A stretch of 64,000 bases of DNA. It comes from Cavia porcellus. Its lineage: Eukaryota; Chordata; Mammalia; Rodentia; Caviidae. Position 1 is the first letter of the stretch, and every line of letters starts with the position of its first letter. The stretch is from contig NW_026947627.1 of assembly GCF_034190915.1 (NCBI RefSeq), forward strand, positions 434,001 through 498,000, given 5' to 3'. The translations under genes were made by a program, and so were the position numbers. A model generated the notes under the pieces. That model saw only the letters and a program-made list of their open reading frames with translations, had not been told where the DNA came from and ran no database searches. Below, in pieces: positions 55,149 through 64,000 of the stretch.

Positions 55149-58100
55149 TACAATGCGCACCACCCCGTGATGTTTTTCTCACTCCTACTAGTGAATCTAA
55201 TGTACACACACCCATACAATGCGCACCACCCCGTGATGTTTTTCTCACTCCTACTAGTGAATCTAATGTAACACACACCCATACAATGCGCACCACCCCG
55301 TGATGTTTTTCTCACTCCTACTAGAGAATGTAATGTAACACACACGCATACAATGCGCACCACCCCGTGATGTTTTTCTCACTCCTACTAGTGAATGTAA
55401 TGTAACACACACCCATACAATGCGCACCACCCCGTGATGTTTATCTCACTCCTACTAGTGAATGTAATGTAACACACACCCATACAATGCGCACCACCCC
55501 GTGATGTTTTTCTCACTCCTACTAGTGTATGTATTGTAACACACACCCATACAATGCGCACCACCCCGTGATGTTTTTCTCACTCCTACTAGTGAATGTA
55601 ATGTAACACACACCCATACAATGCGCACCACCCCGTGATGTTTTTCTCACTCCTACTAGTGAATGTAATGTAACACACACCGATACAATGCGCACCACCC
55701 CGTGATGTTTTTCTCACTCCTACTAGTGAATCTAATGTAACACACACCCATACAATGCACACCACCCCGTGATGTTTTTCTCACTGCTACTAGTGAATCT
55801 AATGTAACACACACCCATACAATGCGCACCACCCCGTGATGTTTTTCTCACTGCTACTAGTGAATCTAATGTAACACACACCCATACAATGCGCACCACC
55901 CCGTGATGTTTTTCTCACTGCTACTAGTGAATCTAACGTAACACACACCCATACAATGCTCACCACCCCGTGATGTTTTTCTCACTGCTACTAGTGAATC
56001 TAATGTAACACACACCCATACAATGCACACCACCCCGTGATGTTTTTCTCACTCCTACTAGTGAATGTAATGTAACACACACCCATACAAGGCGCACCAC
56101 CCCGTGATGTTTTTCTCACTCCTACTAGTGAATGTAATGTAACACACACCCATACAATGCGCACCACCCCGTGATGTTTTTCTCACTCCTACTAGTGAAT
56201 CTAATGTAACACACACCCATACAATGCGCACCACCCCGTGATGTTTTTCTCACTCCTACTAGTGAATCTAATGTAACACACACCCATACAATGCGCACCA
56301 CCCCGTGATGTTTTTCTCACTCCTACTAGTGAATCTAATGTAACACACACCCATACAATGCGCACCACCCCGTGATGTTTTTCTCACTCCTACTAGTGAA
56401 TGTAATTTAACACACACCCATACAATGCGCACCACCCCGTGATGTTTTTCTCACTCCTACTAGTGAATGTAATGTAACACACACTCATACAAGGCGCACC
56501 ACCCCGTGATGTTTTTCTCACTCCTACTAGTGAATCTAATGTAACACACACCCATACAATGCGCACCACCCCGTGATGTTTTTCTCACTGCTACTAGTGA
56601 ATGTAATGTAACACACACCCATACAATGCGCACCACCCCGTGATGTTTTTCTCACTCCTACTAGTGAATCTAATGTAACACACACCCCTACAATGCGCAC
56701 CACCCCGTGATGTTTTTCTCACTCCTACTAGTGAATCTAATGTAACACACACCCATACAATGCGCACCACCCGGTGATGTTTTTCTCACTCCTACTAGTG
56801 AATCTAATGTAACACACACCCATACAATGCGCACCACCCCGTGATGTTTTTCTCACTCCTACTAGTGAATGTAATGTAACACACTCCCATACAATGCGCA
56901 CCACCCCGTGATGTTTTTCTCACTCCTACTATTGAATGTAATGTAACACACACCCATACAATGCGCACCCCCCCGTGATGTATTTCTCACTCCTACTAGT
57001 GAATGTAAGGTAACACACACCCATACAATGCGCACCACCCCGTGATGTTTTTCTCACTCCTACTAGTGAATGTAATGTAACACACACCCATACAATGCGC
57101 ACCACCCCGTGATGTTTTTCTCACTCCTTCTAGTGAATGTAATGTAACACACACCCATACAATGCGCACCACCCCGTGATGTTTTTCTCACTCCTACTAG
57201 TGAATGTAATGTAACACACACCCTTACAATGCGCACCACCCCGTGATGTTTTTCTCACTGCTACTAGTGTATGTAATGTAACACACACCCATACAATGCG
57301 CACCACCCCGTGGTGTTTTTCTCACTCCTACTAGTGAATCTAATGTAACACACACCCATACAATGCGCACCACCCCGTGATGTTTTTCTCACTGCTACTA
57401 GTGAATCTAATGTAACACACACCCATACAATGCGCACCACCCCGTGATGTTTTTCTCACTGCTACTAGTGAATCTAATGTAACACACACCCATACAATGC
57501 GCACCACCCCGTGATGTTTTTCTCACTGCTACTAGTGAATCTAATGTAACACACACCCATACAATGCGCACCACCCCGTGATGTTTTTCTCAGTGCTACT
57601 AGTGAATCTAATGTAACACACACCCATACAATGCGCACCACCCCGTGATGTTTTTCTCACTGCTACTAGTGAATCTAATGTAACACACACGCATACAATG
57701 CGCACCACCCCGTGATGTTTTTCTCACTCCTACTAGTGAATCTAATGTAACACACACCCATACAATGCGCACCACCCCATGATGTTTTTCTCACTCCTAC
57801 TAGTGAATCTAATGTAACACACACCCATACAAGGCGCACCACCCCGTGATGTTTTTCTCACTCCTACTAGTGAATCTAATGTAACACACACCCATACAAG
57901 GCGCACCACCCCGTGATGTTTTTCTCACTCCTACTAGTGAATCTAATGTAACACACACCCATACAAGGCGCACCACCCCATGATGATTTTCTCACTCCTA
58001 CTAGTGAATGTAATGTAACACACACCCATACAATGCGCACCACCCCGTGATGTTTTTCTCACTCCTACTAGTGAATGTAATGTAACACACACCCATACAA

Positions 58101-59770
58101 TGCGCACCACCCCGTGATGTTTTTCTCACTCCTACTAGTGAATGTAATGTAACACACACCCATACAATGCGCACCACCCCGTGATGTTTTTCTCACTCCT
58201 ACTAGTGAATCTAATGTAACACACACCCATACAATGCGCACCACCCCGTGATGTTTTTCTCACTCCTACTAGTGAATCTAATGTAACACACACCCATACA
58301 ATGCGCACCACCCCGTGATGTTTTTCTCACTCCTACTAGTGAAGCTAATGTAACACACACCCATTCAAGGCGCACCACCCCGTGATGTTTTTCTCACTCC
58401 TACTAGTGAATCTAATGTAACACACACCCATACAAGGCGCACCACCCCGTGATGTTTTTCTCACTCCTACTTGTGAATCTAATGTAACACACACCCATAC
58501 AAGGCGCACCACCCCGTGATGTTTTTCTCACTCCTACTAGTGAATCTAATGTAACACACACCCATACAAGGCGCACCACCCCGTGATGTTTTTCTCACTC
58601 CTACTAGTGAATCTAATGTAACACACACCCATAGAATGCGCACCACCCCGTGATGTTTTTCTCACTCCCACTAGTGAATGTAATGTAACACACACCCATA
58701 CAATGCGCACCACCCCGTGATGTTTTTCTCACTGCTACTAGTGTATGTAATGTAACACACACCCATACAATGCGCACCACCCCGTGATGTTTTTCTCAGT
58801 GCTACTAGTGAATCTAATGTAACACACACCCATACAATGCGCACCACCCCGTGATGTTTTTCTCACTCCTACTAGTGAAGCTAATGTAACACACACCCAT
58901 TCAAGGCGCACCACCCCGTGATGTTTTTCTCACTCCTACTAGTGAATCTAATGTAACACACACCCATACAATGCGCACCACCCCGTGATGTTTTTCTCAC
59001 TCCTACTAGTGAATCTAATGTAACACACACCCATACAAGGCGCACCACCCCGTGATGTTTTTCTCACTCCTACTAGTGAATCTAATGTAACACACACCCA
59101 TAGAATGCGCACCACCCCGTGATGTTTTTCTCACTCCCACTAGTGAATGTAATGTAACACACACCCATACAATGCGCACCACCCCGTGATGTTTTTATCA
59201 CTGCTACTAGTGTATGTAATGTAACACACACCCATACAATGCGCACCACCCCGTGATGTTTTTCTCAGTGCTACTAGTGAATCTAATGTAACACACACCC
59301 ATACAATGCGCACCACCCCGTGATGTTTTTCTCACTGCTACTAGTGAATCTAATGTAACACACACCCATACAATGCGCACCACCCCGTGATGTTTTTCTC
59401 ACTGCTACTAGTGAATCTAATGTAACACACACCCATACGATGCGCACAACCCCGTGATGTTTTTCTCACTGCTACTAGTGAATGTAATGTAACCCACACC
59501 CATACGATGCGCACCACCCCGTGATGTCTTTCTCACTGCTACTAGTGAATGTAATGTAACACACACCCATACAATGCGCACCACCCCGTGATGTTTTTCT
59601 CACTGCTACTAGTGAATGTAATGTAACACACACCCACACAATGCGCACCACCCCGTGATGTTTTTCTCACTGCTACTAGTGAATGTAATGTAACACACAC
59701 CCATACAATGCGCACCACCCCGTGATGTTTTTCTCACTGCTACTAGTGAATGTAATGTAATACACACCCA
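55149..59770. repeat. Right A-type HOR unit, 69 monomers (4622 bp)
   Basis: It begins at the 66-bp GTACAC monomer (55149-55214). It contains CACCGATACAATG (55684), GCGCACCCCCCC (56963), CCCATTCAAGG (58364 and 58900) and TAGAATG (58632 and 59101). The stretch 56600-58600 repeats 52590-54590 at +4019, which is 60 monomers minus 1 bp. A 536-bp shift between the two CCCATTCAAGG monomers shows a further local eight-monomer duplication. Confidence 0.87.
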
Positions 59771-62700
59771 TACAATGCGCACCACCCCGTGATGTTTTTC
59801 TCACTCCTACTAGTGAATCTAATGTACACACACCCATACAATGCGCACCACCCCGTGATGTTTTTCTCACTCCTACTAGTGAATCTAATGTAACACACAC
59901 CCATACAATGCGCACCACCCCGTGATGTTTTTCTCACTCCTACTAGAGAATGTAATGTAACACACACGCATACAATGCGCACCACCCCGTGATGTTTTTC
60001 TCACTCCTACTAGTGAATGTAATGTAACACACACCCATACAATGCGCACCACCCCGTGATGTTTATCTCACTCCTACTAGTGAATGTAATGTAACACACA
60101 CCCATACAATGCGCACCACCCCGTGATGTTTTTCTCACTCCTACTAGTGTATGTATTGTAACACACACCCATACAATGCGCACCACCCCGTGATGTTTTT
60201 CTCACTCCTACTAGTGAATGTAATGTAACACACACCCATACAATGCGCACCACCCCGTGATGTTTTTCTCACTCCTACTAGTGAATGTAATGTAACACAC
60301 ACCGATACAATGCGCACCACCCCGTGATGTTTTTCTCACTCCTACTAGTGAATCTAATGTAACACACACCCATACAATGCACACCACCCCGTGATGTTTT
60401 TCTCACTGCTACTAGTGAATCTAATGTAACACACACCCATACAATGCGCACCACCCCGTGATGTTTTTCTCACTGCTACTAGTGAATCTAATGTAACACA
60501 CACCCATACAATGCGCACCACCCCGTGATGTTTTTCTCACTGCTACTAGTGAATCTAACGTAACACACACCCATACAATGCTCACCACCCCGTGATGTTT
60601 TTCTCACTGCTACTAGTGAATCTAATGTAACACACACCCATACAACGCACACCACCCCGTGATGTTTTTCTCACTCCTACTAGTGAATGTAATGTAACAC
60701 ACACCCATACAAGGCGCACCACCCCGTGATGTTTTTCTCACTCCTACTAGTGAATGTAATGTAACACACACCCATACAATGCGCACCACCCCGTGATGTT
60801 TTTCTCACTCCTACTAGTGAATCTAATGTAACACACACCCATACAATGCGCACCACCCCGTGATGTTTTTCTCACTCCTACTAGTGAATCTAATGTAACA
60901 CACACCCATACAATGCACACCACCCCGTGATGTTTTTCTCACTCCTACTAGTGAATCTAATGTAACACACACCCATAGAATGCGCACCACCCCGTGATGT
61001 TTTTCTCACTCCCACTAGTGAATGTAATGTAACACACACCCATACAATGCGCACCACCCCGTGATGTTTTTATCACTGCTACTAGTGTATGTAATGTAAC
61101 ACACACCCATACAATGCGCACCACCCCGTGATGTTTTTCTCAGTGCTACTAGTGAATCTAATGTAACACACACCCATACAATGCGCACCACCCCGTGATG
61201 TTTTTCTCACTGCTACTAGTGAATCTAATGTAACACACACCCATACAATGCGCACCACCCCGTGATGTTTTTCTCACTGCTACTAGTGAATCTAATGTAA
61301 CACACACCCATACGATGCGCACAACCCCGTGATGTTTTTCTCACTCCTACTAGTGAATGTAATGTAACACACACCGATACAATGCGCACCACCCCGTGAT
61401 GTTTTTCTCACTCCTACTAGTGAATCTAATGTAACACACACCCATACAATGCACACCACCCCGTGATGTTTTTCTCACTGCTACTAGTGAATCTAATGTA
61501 ACACACACCCATACAATGCGCACCACCCCGTGATGTTTTTCTCACTGCTACTAGTGAATCTAATGTAACACACACCCATACAATGCGCACCACCCCGTGA
61601 TGTTTTTCTCACTGCTACTAGTGAATGTAATGTAACACACACCCATACAATGCGCACCACCCCGTGATGTTTTTCTCACTCCTACTAGTGAATGTAATGT
61701 AACACACACCGATACAATGCGCACCACCCCGTGATGTTTTTCTCACTCCTACTAGTGAATCTAATGTAACACACACCCATACAATGCACACCACCCCGTG
61801 ATGTTTTTCTCACTGCTACTAGTGAATCTAATGTAACACACACCCATACAATGCGCACCACCCCGTGATGTTTTTCTCACTGCTACTAGTGAATCTAATG
61901 TAACACACACCCATACAATGCGCACCACCCCGTGATGTTTTTCTCACTGCTACTAGTGAATCTAACGTAACACACACCCATACAATGCTCACCACCCCGT
62001 GATGTTTTTCTCACTGCTACTAGTGAATCTAATGTAACACACACCCATACAATGCACACCACCCCGTGATGTTTTTCTCACTCCTACTAGTGAATGTAAT
62101 GTAACACACACCCATACAAGGCGCACCACCCCGTGATGTTTTTCTCACTCCTACTAGTGAATGTAATGTAACACACACCCATACAATGCGCACCACCCCG
62201 TGATGTTTTTCTCACTCCTACTAGTGATTCTAATGTAACACACACCCGTACAATGCGCACCACCCCGTGATGTTTTTCTCACTCCTACTAGTGAATCTAA
62301 TGTAACACACACCCATACAATGCACACCACCCCGTGATGTTTTTCTCACTCCTACTAGTGAATCTAATGTAACACACACCCATAGAATGCGCACCACCCC
62401 GTGATGTTTTTCTCACTCCCACTAGTGAATGTAATGTAACACACACCCATACAATGCGCACCACCCCGTGATGTTTTTATCACTGCTACTAGTGTATGTA
62501 ATGTAACACACACCCATACAATGCGCACCACCCCGTGATGTTTTTCTCAGTGCTACTAGTGAATCTAATGTAACACACACCCATACAATGCGCACCACCC
62601 CGTGATGTTTTTCTCACTGCTACTAGTGAATCTAATGTAACACACACCCATACAATGCGCACCACCCCGTGATGTTTTTCTCACTGCTACTAGTGAATCT

Positions 62701-63052
62701 AATGTAACACACACCCATACGATGCGCACAACCCCGTGATGTTTTTCTCACTGCTACTAGTGAATGTAATGTAACCCACACCCATACGATGCGCACCACC
62801 CCGTGATGTCTTTCTCACTGCTACTAGTGAATGTAATGTAACACACACCCATACAATGCGCACCACCCAGTGATGTTTTTCTCACTGCTACTAGTGAATG
62901 TAATGTAACACACACCCACACAATGCGCACCACCCCGTGATGTTTTTCTCACTGCTACTAGTGAATGTAATGTAACACACACCCATACAATGCGCACCAC
63001 CCCGTGATGTTTTTCTCACTGCTACTAGTGAATGTAATGTAATACACACCCA
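59771..63052. repeat. Right A-type HOR unit, 49 monomers (3282 bp)
   Basis: It begins at the 66-bp GTACAC monomer (59771-59836). Its first part repeats the unit at 55149 (CACTAGAGAATG, GCGCACC, GTGTATGTATTG, CACCGATAC at 60306). CACCGATAC recurs at 61378 and 61713, the latter pair five monomers (335 bp) apart, and TAGAATG occurs at 60976 and 62383. Site 9 variants (TGCACACC, TGCTCACC) are concentrated here. Confidence 0.87.
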
Positions 63053-64000
63053 TACAATGCGCACCACCCCGTGATGTTTTTCTCACTCCTACTAGTGAAT
63101 CTAATGTACACACACCCATACAATGCGCACCACCCCGTGATGTTTTTCTCACTCCTACTAGTGAATCTAATGTAACACACACCCATACAATGCGCACCAC
63201 CCCGTGATGTTTTTCTCACTCCTACTAGAGAATGTAATGTAACACACACGCATACAATGCGCACCACCCCGTGATGTTTTTCTCACTCCTACTAGTGAAT
63301 GTAATGTAACACACACCCATACAATGCGCACCACCCCGTGATGTTTATCTCACTCCTACTAGTGAATGTAATGTAACACACACCCATACAATGCGCACCA
63401 CCCCGTGATGTTTTTCTCACTCCTACTAGTGTATGTATTGTAACACACACCCATACAATGCGCACCACCCCGTGATGTTTTTCTCACTCCTACTAGTGAA
63501 TGTAATGTAACACACACCCATACAATTCGCACCACCCCGTGATGTTTTTCTCACTCCTACTAGTGAATGTAATGTAACACACACCGATACAATGCGCACC
63601 ACCCCGTGATGTTTTTCTCACTCCTACTAGTGAATCTAATGTAACACACACCCATACAATGCACACCACCCCGTGATGTTTTTCTCACTGCTACTAGTGA
63701 ATCTAATGTAACACACACCCATACAATGCGCACCACCCCGTGATGTTTTTCTCACTGCTACTAGTGAATCTAATGTAACACACACCCATACAATGCGCAC
63801 CACCCCGTGATGTTTTTCTCACTGCTACTAGTGAATCTAACGTAACACACACCCATACAATGCTCACCACCCCGTGATGTTTTTCTCACTGCTACTAGTG
63901 AATCTAATGTAACACACACCCATATAATGCACACCACCCCGTGATGTTTTTCTCACTCCTACTAGTGAATGTAATGTAACACACACCCATACAAGGCGCA
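63053..64000. repeat. Right A-type HOR unit, partial, cut by the window edge
   Basis: It starts with the 66-bp GTACAC monomer (63053-63118) and repeats the start of the two preceding units: CACTAGAGAATG, GTGTATGTATTG and CACCGATAC at 63588. A private TACAATTCGC lies near 63525 and a private CATATAATGC near 63922. It continues past base 64000; the last complete monomer ends at 63989. Confidence 0.9.

Larger units (their letters stand above)
1..64000. repeat. 67-bp tandem satellite array filling the whole window
   Basis: A 67-bp monomer is repeated head to tail without interruption or inversion. Landmarks within the monomer are TACAATGCGC (1-10), CCCCGTGATG (15-24), T5 (25-29), ACTAGT (39-44), AATGTAATGT (46-55) and AACACACACCCA (56-67). 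The register was followed by monomer starts: 1, 336, 402, 603, 665, 4283 and so on to 63990. It gives 956 complete monomers plus an 11-base partial one. All departures from 67 bp are deletions: six monomers of 62 bp, thirteen of 65 bp and seven of 66 bp, totalling 63 bp. The array continues beyond both edges. No gene, tRNA, rRNA, transposon, CRISPR array or unique spacer is present. The family is not one I recognise. Large size and nested higher-order structure imply eukaryotic heterochromatin; that is inference. Confidence 0.99.

Noticed and set aside
1..64000. CRISPR array
   Set aside because: Regular spacing could suggest repeats and spacers, but the whole 67-bp period is conserved and there are no unique spacers, no cas genes and no leader.
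1..64000. Telomeric or CENP-B-box sequence
   Set aside because: The CA-rich segment AACACACACCCA resembles degenerate telomere repeats, but it is one part of a 67-bp monomer and no run of a telomere unit exists. No match to the CENP-B box core (TTCG with CGGGA) was seen in the consensus or its common variants.
1..64000. Embedded transposon, retroelement, tRNA, rRNA or inverted satellite segment
   Set aside because: The register closes exactly over the window with only small deletions, and all monomers face the same way, so no foreign or inverted insert can be present.

Overview
The window is one uninterrupted tandem satellite array with no genes. A single monomer of 67 bp is repeated head to tail, always in the same orientation, from the first base to the last. 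I followed the monomer register across the whole window: base 1 starts a monomer, and the last, partial monomer starts at 63990. Between them lie 956 complete monomers. 956 x 67 = 64052, and the 63 bp shortfall is fully explained by 26 short monomers (62, 65 or 66 bp) whose positions I located. There is no room for an inserted transposon, gene, RNA gene, spacer or inversion.

Numbering the monomer from the T of TACAATGCGC: TACAATGCGC is 1-10, CCCCGTGATG 15-24, a T5 run 25-29, ACTAGT 39-44, a direct repeat AATGTAATGT 46-55, and AACACACACCCA 56-67. GC is about 45%, with two CpGs per monomer. Recurrent variable sites are 6 (T/G), 14 (A/G), 25 (T/A), 35 (T/C), 36 (C/G), 39 (A/G), 49 (G/C) and 51 (A/G).

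Organism: a megabase-type satellite with nested higher-order repeats (HORs) points to eukaryotic heterochromatin (pericentromeric, subtelomeric or interstitial). I do not recognise the 67-bp family and cannot name the species. No CENP-B box or (TTAGGG)n was seen.

Layout: (1) 1-5219, an A-type block, plus 5220-9702, a mixed block. (2) 9703 to about 51470, a B-type block of HOR units. Each begins at a 65-bp monomer with T3 instead of T5 (9703, 11778, 17533, 20680, 23626, 26773, 32933, 37755, 42175, then 50267 and 50332 as a pair). Unit lengths are 31, 86, 47, 44, 47, 92, 72, 66 and 121 monomers. (3) About 51471-64000, A-type sequence again, in copies of 60, 69 and 49 monomers. The two outer blocks share private variants, so the order is A-B-A.

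All open reading frames of 60-100 codons are artefacts of the repeat. They lie on the minus strand, start at GTG, and exist because 67 is not a multiple of 3, so translation rotates through all three frames. Nothing here supports a protein-coding system. The interest lies in how the array evolved: nested duplications, a near-perfect 2946-bp tandem duplication, a traceable genealogy of units, and length changes that are all deletions.
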